The position numbers and the translations under genes are program-made. A DNA stretch of 64,000 nucleotides. It comes from Chitinophagales bacterium. Lineage in GTDB: Bacteria > Bacteroidota > Bacteroidia > Chitinophagales > Chitinophagaceae. The stretch covers positions 1 to 64,000 of the forward strand of contig JANXQO010000035.1 in assembly GCA_025353485.1 (NCBI GenBank). Direction: 5' to 3'. The notes under the pieces are model-generated. The model saw only the letters and a list, made by a program, of their open reading frames with translations. It searched no databases and was not told the origin of the DNA. The first letter of the stretch is position 1. Each line of letters opens with the position of its first letter. Shown here in pieces: positions 8,163 through 15,274 of the stretch.

Positions 8163-8567
8163 ATGGCATTTATTAGAGAATTTAAAGACTTTGCCATGAA
8201 AGGCAATCTTGTTGATATTGCTGTGGCATTTGTTATGGGCGCTGCCTTTGCAAAGGTGGTTACCTCTTTTACTGAAGGAATAATATCTCCTTTAATCGGT
8301 TTGCTTGGGGGTGCTGATCTTTCAAAGAAAATGTATGTTATAAAAGATGCAGTCATGGATGCCTCCGGCAAAATCATTACCGAAGCCGTGGCAATTAAAT
8401 GGGGTGACTTTATAACCGCCATTATTAATTTTGTTATTGTTGCTTTTTTAATGTTTTTAATTATTAAAGCACTTAACAGGATGAAAAAGAAAGAAGAAGC
8501 CATTACAGTACCACCAACCACCACAGAGGTTTTATTGATGGAAATAAGAGATTCTTTAAAAAAATAA
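8163..8567 (+). CDS. mscL: Large-conductance mechanosensitive channel
   Basis: The 134-residue product begins MAFIREFKDFAMKGNLVDIAVAFVMG, the diagnostic MscL N-terminal helix and first membrane segment, then a periplasmic loop (residues about 45-72) and a second membrane helix (about 78-105) followed by a basic cytoplasmic helix ending with EIRDSL. MscL forms a homopentamer that opens under membrane tension to release solutes on osmotic downshock. Length is typical. Confidence 0.95.
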   Translation: MAFIREFKDFAMKGNLVDIAVAFVMGAAFAKVVTSFTEGIISPLIGLLGGADLSKKMYVIKDAVMDASGKIITEAVAIKWGDFITAIINFVIVAFLMFLIIKALNRMKKKEEAITVPPTTTEVLLMEIRDSLKK

Positions 8568-8600
8568 TCATTACTATTATTTAAGGCATCTCCATTACTG

Positions 8601-8663
8601 AACTTTCCAAAAGTTGGTAATTATAAACTAACGCCAATGCGTAATTTAAACTTTTGGAAAGTT
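8601..8663. repeat. Perfect 15-base inverted repeat AACTTTCCAAAAGTT
   Basis: AACTTTCCAAAAGTT at 8601-8615 is exactly complementary to AACTTTTGGAAAGTT at 8649-8663, with a 33-base loop. Each arm is itself close to palindromic. It belongs to the same style of spacer hairpins found elsewhere in the window. Confidence 0.7.
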
Positions 8664-8700
8664 TAAACTTACTGTTATTAGAGATTCTCTTAATTAATAT

Positions 8701-8792
8701 GGGCTAAAGCCCAACAGGAAAGGGTTTACATTTATAATCCCGGCTTTAAAGCCGGGGTTAATGAAATGCAGTGCTGCAAAGGGCTTTAGCCC
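8701..8792. repeat. REP-like element with GGGCTAAAGCCC / GGGCTTTAGCCC ends
   Basis: GGGCTAAAGCCC (8701-8712) and GGGCTTTAGCCC (8781-8792) are exact inverted copies that end the element. In the middle is an 18-base perfect palindrome CCCGGCTTTAAAGCCGGG (8739-8756). GC-rich short palindromes in tandem are the hallmark of REP/BIME repeats. No REP-associated transposase gene is present in this window. Confidence 0.7.
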
Positions 8793-8830
8793 CTAAACAA
8801 AATAATTTCTTTTTGGTAGATGGCATTTTA

Positions 8831-8867
8831 TATTTTTGTATCCCGGTGGTTTCACCGGGATTTTATT
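8831..8867 (+). promoter_or_regulatory. -7 promoter core immediately followed by terminator-like hairpin before scpA
   Basis: TATTTTTG at 8831-8838 matches TAnnTTTG. Two bases later comes TCCCGGTG-GTTT-CACCGGGA (8841-8860), an eight-base-pair hairpin followed by ATTTTATTT. The hairpin may terminate the upstream transcript; a start from the promoter core would fall inside the hairpin, so both functions cannot be used by the same transcript. A TTTG at 8812-8815 is a possible but closely spaced -33 element. scpA begins 12 bases after the T-run. Confidence 0.5.
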
Positions 8868-8879
8868 TAAATTGAACTT

Positions 8880-9653
8880 GTGAACACAGAAACGTATCAA
8901 ATAAAATTACCTGAATTTGAAGGCCCCTTCGATCTGCTTTTATTTTTTATTGAAAGGGATGAACTGGATATCTATAATATCCCCATCACAAAAATTACCA
9001 ATGAATTTTTGGAATTTATCCGCACCAGCGAAAAACTAAACATTGATCTTGGCAGCGAATTTATTTTATTTATAAGCACCTTAATGCGCATTAAAGCAAA
9101 GATGCTTTTGCCAAGAAAAGAACTTGACCAGGAAGGGAACGAAATTGATCCGCGGCAGGAATTGATAGACAAAATTCTGGAGTATAAAAAGTTTAAACAG
9201 GCTGCCCTGGAAATGCAGCAGATGGAAGCATTACGAATGATGATGGTAAAGCGGGGTAACCTGCAAAATGAGTTGGCAAAAATTGGAGAAGAATCCGGCG
9301 AAGGAACTGAGATACAAACGGTGACTTTATTTAAGCTGATGAAGGCTTTTGAAAGAGTTGCCCAACGTCTTCATGAAAAAAGACACCAGCCTGTACATAC
9401 CGTTGTTCAATACAATTATACCATGGAAGGCAGCAGAGAGTATATGCTGGAGTTGGTTAAAAAAGAACGTTCGCTTTCTTTTGAAAAAATATTTGACGTT
9501 TGTGAAAATAAAATTCACGCCATTTTTCTTTTTTTAAATATGCTGGAACTGATACAGGGAAAATACATTTTCATTTTAACCGGTGAAGGAAGAAATAATT
9601 TTATTGTAGAGTATAATGAAAACAGGGAGGAAGAACCGGTCGGGGCGCTGTAA
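8880..9653 (+). CDS. scpA: Segregation and condensation protein A
   Basis: The 257-residue product shows the ScpA kleisin pattern: the N-terminal FEGPFDLLLFFIERDELDIYNIPI with ITNEFLEFI, then AKMLLPRKELDQEGNEIDPRQELI, and the C-terminal winged helix with FEKIFDVCENKIHAIFLFLNMLELIQ. ScpA bridges SMC heads in the chromosome-segregation complex with ScpB, which is not encoded nearby. The start is a GTG at 8880; no ATG lies in the right place and the family N-terminus begins at once. A hairpin terminator follows at 9681. Confidence 0.92.
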   Translation: MNTETYQIKLPEFEGPFDLLLFFIERDELDIYNIPITKITNEFLEFIRTSEKLNIDLGSEFILFISTLMRIKAKMLLPRKELDQEGNEIDPRQELIDKILEYKKFKQAALEMQQMEALRMMMVKRGNLQNELAKIGEESGEGTEIQTVTLFKLMKAFERVAQRLHEKRHQPVHTVVQYNYTMEGSREYMLELVKKERSLSFEKIFDVCENKIHAIFLFLNMLELIQGKYIFILTGEGRNNFIVEYNENREEEPVGAL

Positions 9654-9680
9654 ACAACCTGATCGTAATAATGGCGATTA

Positions 9681-9717
9681 GACCTTGAAGGTTTTCAAAA
9701 AACCTTCAAGGTCTTTT
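9681..9717 (+). terminator. Rho-independent terminator after scpA
   Basis: GACCTTGAAGGTTTT at 9681-9695 pairs perfectly with 9699-9713 across a three-base loop, followed by TTTT. It lies 27 bases after the scpA stop and 14 bases before the next start codon, separating the two transcripts. The arm sequence itself has the look of a recurring palindromic repeat. Confidence 0.8.
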
Positions 9718-9730
9718 AAAAATCATTTTT

Positions 9731-10444
9731 ATGAAAACAAAAATTCAAAAAGCATCCGAAAGAGGCAATGCAAATTTTGGATGGCTTAACAGCAATCACT
9801 CATTTAGTTTTGGGCAATGGTACGATGCAGCTAAAATGAACTTTGGCGCATTGCGTGTATTAAATGATGATGTAGTTACAGGTGGTAAAGGCTTTGGAGC
9901 ACACCCTCACGATAACATGGAAATCGTTTCTATTCCCTTAAAAGGTTCGCTTGCTCATAAAGACAGTACAGGAACTGATGGGATAATAAAAACAGGCGAC
10001 GTGCAGATAATGAGCGCCGGTACAGGAATAAAGCATAGTGAATTTAATGCATCTAAAACAGAAGAAGTAAATTTTTTACAGATATGGATTATGCCGAAAG
10101 AGCAAAATATAAAACCACGCTACGAACAAAAAACTTTTTCTGTCGCAGACAGAAAAAATAAATGGCAGGTAGTGGTTAGTCCCGATGAAAATGACAGCAG
10201 CGTATGGATAAACCAGGATGCAGTATTTTCTTTAGCACATATTGAAAAAGATGTGGTAATTATTTATAAAAATAAATTCAGCGGCAATGGTGTTTATCTT
10301 TTTTTAATTGAAGGAGAAGCAGAAGTAAACGGAGAGACCTTACATAAAAGAGATGCAATGGAAATTTCTGATGCCGATGAATTTGAAATAAAAATAAATG
10401 CTGATGCTGATTTATTGGCTATTGAAGTGCCAATGTTGGAATAA
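9731..10444 (+). CDS. Pirin-family bicupin protein
   Basis: The 237-residue protein is of the YhhW-like pirin type: the N-terminal cupin carries metal ligands H58 and H60 (GAHPHDNME), H102 and E104 (GTGIKHSEFN), and the conserved FLQIWIMP stretch. The C-terminal cupin is shorter and lacks an obvious metal site. Some relatives cleave quercetin as iron or copper dioxygenases and others act as redox-linked regulators; the true substrate is unknown. It stands alone between the scpA terminator and the tRNA gene. Confidence 0.88.
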   Translation: MKTKIQKASERGNANFGWLNSNHSFSFGQWYDAAKMNFGALRVLNDDVVTGGKGFGAHPHDNMEIVSIPLKGSLAHKDSTGTDGIIKTGDVQIMSAGTGIKHSEFNASKTEEVNFLQIWIMPKEQNIKPRYEQKTFSVADRKNKWQVVVSPDENDSSVWINQDAVFSLAHIEKDVVIIYKNKFSGNGVYLFLIEGEAEVNGETLHKRDAMEISDADEFEIKINADADLLAIEVPMLE

Positions 10445-10547
10445 TTCTTTTTAAACTTATCAAAAATAAACAATAAAGGAAAAGAGGTTTTCATTTACTC
10501 ACTTCAGAAATTATTCAGTCACTTCCACAAATCAATAAATTTTCATT

Positions 10548-10622
10548 TGGTAGTCCCGGCAAGAATCGAACTTGCATCTAAAGTTTAGGAAACTTCTATT
10601 CTATCCATTGAACTACGGGACC
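10548..10622 (-). tRNA. tRNA-Arg (anticodon CCT)
   Basis: On the minus strand a full cloverleaf folds: acceptor GGTCCCG/CGGGACT (one G-U), D arm GTTC...GAAT, anticodon stem GAAGT/ACTTT with loop TTCCTAA, a four-base variable loop, and T arm GCAAG-TTCGATT-CTTGC. The discriminator is A and CCA is encoded. The anticodon CCT reads AGG arginine codons. The gene stands alone between the pirin gene and the TPR gene. Confidence 0.95.
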
Positions 10623-10688
10623 GGTTTTGAGGACTGCAAAAATAAAGGATTCTGCCATTCATTGTCTGTTTAATCTGTTTGCTAATTG

Positions 10689-10696
10689 TATCTTTG
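10689..10696 (+). promoter_or_regulatory. -7 promoter core TATCTTTG upstream of the TPR gene
   Basis: TATCTTTG is an exact TAnnTTTG match, 19 bases before the ATG at 10716. This supports the ATG over the in-frame TTG at 10686, which would lie before the transcription start. Confidence 0.6.
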
Positions 10697-10715
10697 CACT
10701 CCTAATTTTTTTATC

Positions 10716-11366
10716 ATGAAGTTTTTGAATTTTATTATTAAATACCGCTTATTGCTGGGAGGTATATTATTAATTGCTGCCATTGGGGTAAATATAGAAA
10801 CAAGCTTTTGGCCATCCTTTATTTTGTATTTGATTGCAGTGGTTTTTATTGTTGGTCATTTTTTATTTGGTCCCATGCGGTTGATACAGGGTTATATGGA
10901 ATCAGGCGATATGGAAGGGGCTGAAAAAGTTATCAGGTCAATTTGGTTCCCCAACCTTTTGATTAAACCTGTCCGCTCGGTTTATTTTACCATCAAAGGA
11001 AATCTTGCTATGGTAAAACAGGATTATGTATCAGCAGAAACGCACATGAAAAAAAGCCTTTCCTTAGGGAGCCCGATGAAAGAAGCCGAAGGTGCAAATC
11101 ATTTGCAACTTGGTATGCTTTCCATGCAAAAAGGAAATATTAAAGAGGCGGAAAAATATATAAGACAGGCAATACGTTCCGGTTTACCTGATAAGGAAAA
11201 CGAGGCTGCTGCCTGGTTACAGCTTTCTTCAATAATGATAAACAAAAGAGAATTCCGTGCAGCTAAAGAGTACTTTAGAAAAGTAAAAAAGCTTAAACCA
11301 ACTACTCCGCAGATAGTTGATCAGATAAAGCAAATGGAAAAATATATTACAAGGATGCCGGGATAG
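10716..11366 (+). CDS. Membrane-anchored TPR-repeat protein
   Basis: From the ATG at 10716 the product is 216 residues. It opens with two hydrophobic helices (about 5-22 and 27-48), then a soluble region of TPR-like helical pairs: AMVKQDYVSAETHMKKSLSLG, HLQLGMLSMQKGNIKEAEKYIRQAI and WLQLSSIMINKREFRAAKEYFRKVKKL. Such proteins are scaffolds for protein contacts at the inner membrane; no specific partner can be named. An in-frame TTG at 10686 is rejected because the -7 promoter core overlaps it. Confidence 0.75.
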   Translation: MKFLNFIIKYRLLLGGILLIAAIGVNIETSFWPSFILYLIAVVFIVGHFLFGPMRLIQGYMESGDMEGAEKVIRSIWFPNLLIKPVRSVYFTIKGNLAMVKQDYVSAETHMKKSLSLGSPMKEAEGANHLQLGMLSMQKGNIKEAEKYIRQAIRSGLPDKENEAAAWLQLSSIMINKREFRAAKEYFRKVKKLKPTTPQIVDQIKQMEKYITRMPG

Positions 11367-11372
11367 TTGAGT

Positions 11373-11470
11373 GAAGAAAGTATATAAAGTAATAAGTAAA
11401 TAAAATAGCGGAGTAGTAAATCAGGCTTTACTTATATACTTTATAAACTCTACATACTTCATTTACTTAC
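11373..11470. repeat. Imperfect inverted repeat with AAGTATATAAAGTA words
   Basis: The left arm (11373-11402) and right arm (11427-11470) carry complementary iterated words (AGTATATAAAGTAATAAG against CTTATATACTTTATAAAC). The repeat lies between the convergent TPR and SRPBCC genes, overlaps the latter's stop codon, and may serve as a terminator. It is another member of the word-built hairpin set. Confidence 0.5.
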
Positions 11471-11927
11471 CCCAAATAATTCTTCGGCTTTTTTAAAACG
11501 GTAATCAAATATTTAGTAAGCTGGTTTTTTACAAAAAGAGTATTTGCAATATCTCCCAAAAACCAAAGTGGCAATTTGTAGTGAATGATATCGGTTATCT
11601 CAACACCATTTTCAACTTCTTTAAAATGGTGCTGGTGATGCCACATTGAATAGAGGCCATACCGCTGATTATCTATAAAGAATTTTTGATCTTCTACATG
11701 TGTTATTTCCGTCATCCAGTAAAGTGGTATTCCTAAAAATGGTTTTACAGTGTATTCAATTATTTGACCGGGATACATTTTTTCACTAGGATAAAGGGAA
11801 ATTATTTTAAACCTAAATGATCGGGAGTAAGTGTGGCAAGGTTTGCGGGAGAAGAAAAAAAATTCCATGCTTTAGTAAATGATATTGGAAGATGTTGTAT
11901 TTTTTTTAAACTGTAAACTTTACTCAT
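11467..11927 (-). pseudogene. SRPBCC-family protein, disrupted by a single-base frameshift
   Basis: Two overlapping minus-strand frames together give one complete protein. The first, from ATG at 11927, reads MSKVYSLKKIQHLPIS and continues through FTKAWNFFSSPANLATL to DHLGLK and then a stop. The second continues the same fold with FKIISLYPSEKMYPGQIIEY and runs through MWHHQHHFKEVENGVEI to a stop at 11467. Adding one T in the TTTAAAA run (plus-strand 11805-11811) joins them as DHLGFKIISL, giving about 153 residues, a normal length for START/polyketide-cyclase-like SRPBCC proteins, which bind hydrophobic ligands. The cause is either a real mutation or a sequencing error in a homopolymer. If only the distal frame were called, the N-terminus would be spurious. 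Confidence 0.8.
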
Positions 11928-11968
11928 TCATTAAAAGTAAACATCATTTCTACAAATAAGTTCTAAAA

Positions 11969-12023
11969 AGCCTCCCCTTTTAGGGGAGAGATAGTGCCGA
12001 AATTTCGGAATTTGGAGAGGGCT
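11969..12023. repeat. GC-rich inverted repeat element (AGCCTCCCC type), 55 bases
   Basis: The left end AGCCTCCCCTTTTAGGGGAG contains a hairpin and the right end reads GGAGAGGGCT, the inverse of the left terminus in style (AGCCxxxCC). The interior includes the palindrome CCGAAATTTCGG. It sits just upstream of the helicase promoter core and belongs with the copies at 16660, 30805, 53791 and 56592. Confidence 0.6.
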
Positions 12024-12026
12024 GCT

Positions 12027-12034
12027 TAACTTTG
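12027..12034 (+). promoter_or_regulatory. -7 promoter core TAACTTTG upstream of helicase gene
   Basis: TAACTTTG matches TAnnTTTG and ends six bases before the ATG at 12041. The transcript could therefore start at or next to the start codon, that is, be leaderless or nearly so. Confidence 0.5.
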
Positions 12035-12040
12035 AAAAAC

Positions 12041-15000
12041 ATGTATAATTACAGAGACAATCTGCAAAAGAAATTTACTGAAGAATACCAAAAACTAAAT
12101 TCAGAACAAAGAAAAGCTGTTGACACTATTGAAGGCCCGGTGATGGTTATTGCCGGGCCGGGTACGGGCAAAACACAGATCCTTGCGGCAAGAATTGGAA
12201 AAATATTATTAGAGACAGATGCATCCCCCCAAAATATTTTATGCCTTACTTACACCGATGCCGGCGCTATTGCCATGCGAAGAAGGCTGCTGCAATTTAT
12301 CGGCGCTGATGCTTACAAAGTGAACATTTACACTTTCCATTCTTTTTGCAATGATATTATCCAGGAAAATTTATCAATGTTCGAAAAGTCATCCCTGAAC
12401 CCGGTTTCAGAGCTGCAGAAGATCGAATTGTTTAAAGAACTTATTGATAGCTTCCCTAAAAATCATTTGCTTAAAAGATACCGCGGAGATGTTTACTATG
12501 AAATAAAAAACCTGCAAAATTTATTTTCAGCAATGAAAAGAGAAGGATGGAATCAGGAGTTTTTGCAGCAAAGAATTGATGTGTATTTAGAAAGAATAAA
12601 AACGGATGAAAATTTTAAATACAAAAATTCAAGAAAGGGCCAATGGGAAAAAGGAGATTACAAACCGGCATACGAAGACGAGAAATTAAGAATGGAAAAA
12701 CTTTGTGCGGCAGTAAATGAGTTTCAGCATTTCAAGGATATGATGCGGCAAAAAGATCTGTATGATTTTGATGATATGATAAACTGGGTTATAAAAGCTT
12801 TTGAAGAAAATAAAAACCTTCTTGCCAACTACCAGGAAAAATATCAATATATTTTGGTTGATGAATACCAGGATACGAGCGGAACACAAAATAAAATTGT
12901 TGAACTTTTGGTAAGTTACTGGGAGAACCCAAATGTGTTTGTTGTAGGTGATGATGACCAAAGTATTTTTCGTTTCCAGGGGGCTAACATTGAGAACATG
13001 GAAAGTTTTGCCAATGGATACGCTGATCTTTTAAAAATTGTACTCACCAATAATTATCGTTCCACTCAGGGTATTTTAGATATTTCAAAAACACTTATCG
13101 AAAGAAATAATGAAAGGCTCATTAATAAGTTTGAAGGCCTTACCAAGAATCTTATTTCTTCAAAAGAAGAATTAATGAAGCTGTTGCATAACCCAACAAT
13201 TGTTGAATATAAAACTGCCAAAGATGAAATGGCAGATATCACCGGCAAAGTGCAAACCCTGGTGCAGCAAGGCATTGAGCCGGGAAGAATTGCTGTTATC
13301 TTTAAAGAAAATAAATATGGTGAAGATCTTATAAAATATTTCCGGTTAAAAGATATTCCTGTTTTTTCAAAGCGAAGTATCAATATCATACAGCATCCAT
13401 TTGCAAAAAAAATAATCCAGTTGCTAAGGTATCTTGCTGCAGAGCATGATATTCCTTATGGTGGCGACGAAATGCTTTTTGAAATATTGCATTTTGATTT
13501 TTATAAAATCCCTCCCATTGAAATTGCAAAACTTACTGTAGAAACAAATAATAAAAAACACTCCGGTGAACTTTCTTCCATAAGAAAATTATTGTATGAT
13601 AAGGCCAACAAGCCTCCTCAAAATCTTTTTGATAAAAGCCTACCCCATGAATTAAAAAGTGTTAGCAAAATAATTGAAAATTTAATTGCTGATGTTTCCA
13701 ATCTTCCCTTACAGCAACTTTTTGAAAACATCATTTGCAACGCCGGTGTACTCAGTTACATAATGAAGAGTGATGAAAAAATAAAGCTGATGCAATTGCT
13801 TACGGCTTTATTCGATTTTATAAAAGAAGAAACGGCACGCAATCCATTATTGAGTTTGCAAGGATTAATTTCTATAATTGATCTTATGGAAAAAGAAGAC
13901 CTTCCGCTTTCTATGATACAGGTCTCAGGCAGTGATAAAGGCGTAAACCTGCTGACAGCACATGGCTCCAAAGGTTTGGAGTTTGAACATGTGTTTGTTA
14001 CCGGTATAAATGCTTCTTTATGGGAAAAGAAAAGAAAACCTTCAGGTGGATTTAAATTTCCTGATACCGTTTTCTCATCGCTGCCCGCAGCAAATGATGA
14101 TGAAGAACTTCGCAGATTATTTTATGTTGCTCTTACAAGAGCTGAAAAACATTTACAGATATCGTATGTAAAATATAAAGCGGATGGTAAAGAATTAGAA
14201 CCTTCCATGTTTATTGCAGAAATTTTGCAAACGCATGAGTTGCCGATTGACAGAATAGAGCTGGCTGATAGTGAGATGATGGATTTTGAAGTGTTAAACT
14301 TTACCAGCCTTGCTCCTGAAATTGAAAAATCTGAGGAAGATTTTATATCAGCCCTGTTGGAAAAATATGTGATGAATGTTACAGCACTCAATAATTATTT
14401 AAAGTGTCCGCTTGAGTTTTATTTTAAAAATCTTTTGCGTATTCCTTCAGGTAAATCTGAGAATACTGAGTTTGGAAGCGCCATACATTTTGCTGTTCAA
14501 AAGCTTTTTGAAAAAATGCAGCAACACGAAAAGCAGCAGTTTCATACCAAAGAATTATTGATAGAAGATTTTAAATGGTACATGAGCCGTCATCGTGAAA
14601 ACTTTACCAGGGAAGCATTTGCACGAAGAATGGAATATGGAGAGGAAGTATTAAGCAATTACTATGATAAATATATACACACATGGAATAAAATTGTTGC
14701 CGTAGAGCGAACAATAAAAAATGTTGTTGTAAATGGTGTTCCATTAAAAGGTAAAATTGACAAGATGGAATTTACCGGCAAAGAAGTAAATGTTGTTGAT
14801 TATAAAACGGGAGATGTTACCAGCCAATACACAGCCGATAAATTATCGGTGCCAAATGATAAACACCCCAATGGGGGTGATTACTGGCGGCAGGCAGTAT
14901 TCTATAAAATATTAATTGATAACTACGATAAAAAAGAATGGAAAGTATTAAGCACTGAATTTGATTTTGTTGAGCCAGACAAAAAGAAAGAGTTTAAAAA

Positions 15001-15187
15001 AATTAAAGTGATAATTCTGCCTGAGGATATTGAAACGGTAATGCAACAGGTAATTACCGTTTGGCAAAAAATTAAGAGCCGTGATTTTTATACAGGCTGC
15101 GGTAAAGAAGATTGCCACTGGTGCAATTTTGTAAAAGAAAATAAACTTGAAGTTGCATTGCATGAAATGTCAGAAGAAGAAGCCTGA
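12041..15187 (+). CDS. UvrD/PcrA-type DNA helicase fused to an iron-sulfur PD-(D/E)XK nuclease
   Basis: The 1048-residue protein has all superfamily-1A helicase motifs: Walker A AGPGTGKTQ, TYTDAGAIAMRRR (Ia), VDEYQDTSGTQ (II), GDDDQSIFRFQGA (III), NNYRST (IV), TAHGSKGLEFEHVFV (V) and RRLFYVALTRAEKHL (VI). The C-terminal quarter is a RecB/AddB-like nuclease: FGSAIHFAVQ, KIDKMEF and VVDYKTG supply the acidic and lysine catalytic residues. One cysteine near residue 789 (LKCPLEF) and three at the end (CGKEDCHWC) match the AddB iron-staple [4Fe-4S] layout. It probably unwinds and degrades DNA ends in recombinational repair, resembling AddA with an AddB-type nuclease end. No AddB or RecC partner is adjacent. 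The in-frame TTG at 12032 overlaps the promoter core, so ATG 12041 is preferred. Confidence 0.92.
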   Translation: MYNYRDNLQKKFTEEYQKLNSEQRKAVDTIEGPVMVIAGPGTGKTQILAARIGKILLETDASPQNILCLTYTDAGAIAMRRRLLQFIGADAYKVNIYTFHSFCNDIIQENLSMFEKSSLNPVSELQKIELFKELIDSFPKNHLLKRYRGDVYYEIKNLQNLFSAMKREGWNQEFLQQRIDVYLERIKTDENFKYKNSRKGQWEKGDYKPAYEDEKLRMEKLCAAVNEFQHFKDMMRQKDLYDFDDMINWVIKAFEENKNLLANYQEKYQYILVDEYQDTSGTQNKIVELLVSYWENPNVFVVGDDDQSIFRFQGANIENMESFANGYADLLKIVLTNNYRSTQGILDISKTLIERNNERLINKFEGLTKNLISSKEELMKLLHNPTIVEYKTAKDEMADITGKVQTLVQQGIEPGRIAVIFKENKYGEDLIKYFRLKDIPVFSKRSINIIQHPFAKKIIQLLRYLAAEHDIPYGGDEMLFEILHFDFYKIPPIEIAKLTVETNNKKHSGELSSIRKLLYDKANKPPQNLFDKSLPHELKSVSKIIENLIADVSNLPLQQLFENIICNAGVLSYIMKSDEKIKLMQLLTALFDFIKEETARNPLLSLQGLISIIDLMEKEDLPLSMIQVSGSDKGVNLLTAHGSKGLEFEHVFVTGINASLWEKKRKPSGGFKFPDTVFSSLPAANDDEELRRLFYVALTRAEKHLQISYVKYKADGKELEPSMFIAEILQTHELPIDRIELADSEMMDFEVLNFTSLAPEIEKSEEDFISALLEKYVMNVTALNNYLKCPLEFYFKNLLRIPSGKSENTEFGSAIHFAVQKLFEKMQQHEKQQFHTKELLIEDFKWYMSRHRENFTREAFARRMEYGEEVLSNYYDKYIHTWNKIVAVERTIKNVVVNGVPLKGKIDKMEFTGKEVNVVDYKTGDVTSQYTADKLSVPNDKHPNGGDYWRQAVFYKILIDNYDKKEWKVLSTEFDFVEPDKKKEFKKIKVIILPEDIETVMQQVITVWQKIKSRDFYTGCGKEDCHWCNFVKENKLEVALHEMSEEEA

Positions 15188-15242
15188 ACCACAATTTATG
15201 GGATTTAATAGATTATTGGGAAATAAGAATGGATAAAGAATT

Positions 15243-15250
15243 TATGTTTG
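15243..15250 (+). promoter_or_regulatory. -7 promoter core TATGTTTG upstream of Ig-like lipoprotein gene
   Basis: TATGTTTG is an exact TAnnTTTG match 24 bases before the ATG at 15275. An in-frame TTG at 15248 falls inside the core, which rules it out as a start. Confidence 0.6.
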
Positions 15251-15274
15251 CACCGATACAATAATTATTCATTG

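Larger units (their letters stand above)
8568..8879. other. 312-base intergenic region packed with palindromes
   Basis: Between mscL and scpA there is no gene. The region holds, in order, a perfect 15-base inverted repeat (8601-8615 with 8649-8663), a 92-base REP-like element (8701-8792), a -7 promoter core (8831-8838) and a strong hairpin with a T-run (8841-8867). Each is listed separately. Confidence 0.85.

Noticed and set aside
8601-8792. CRISPR array
   Set aside because: The repeats here are inverted and different from one another; there is no series of equal direct repeats with spacers anywhere in the window.
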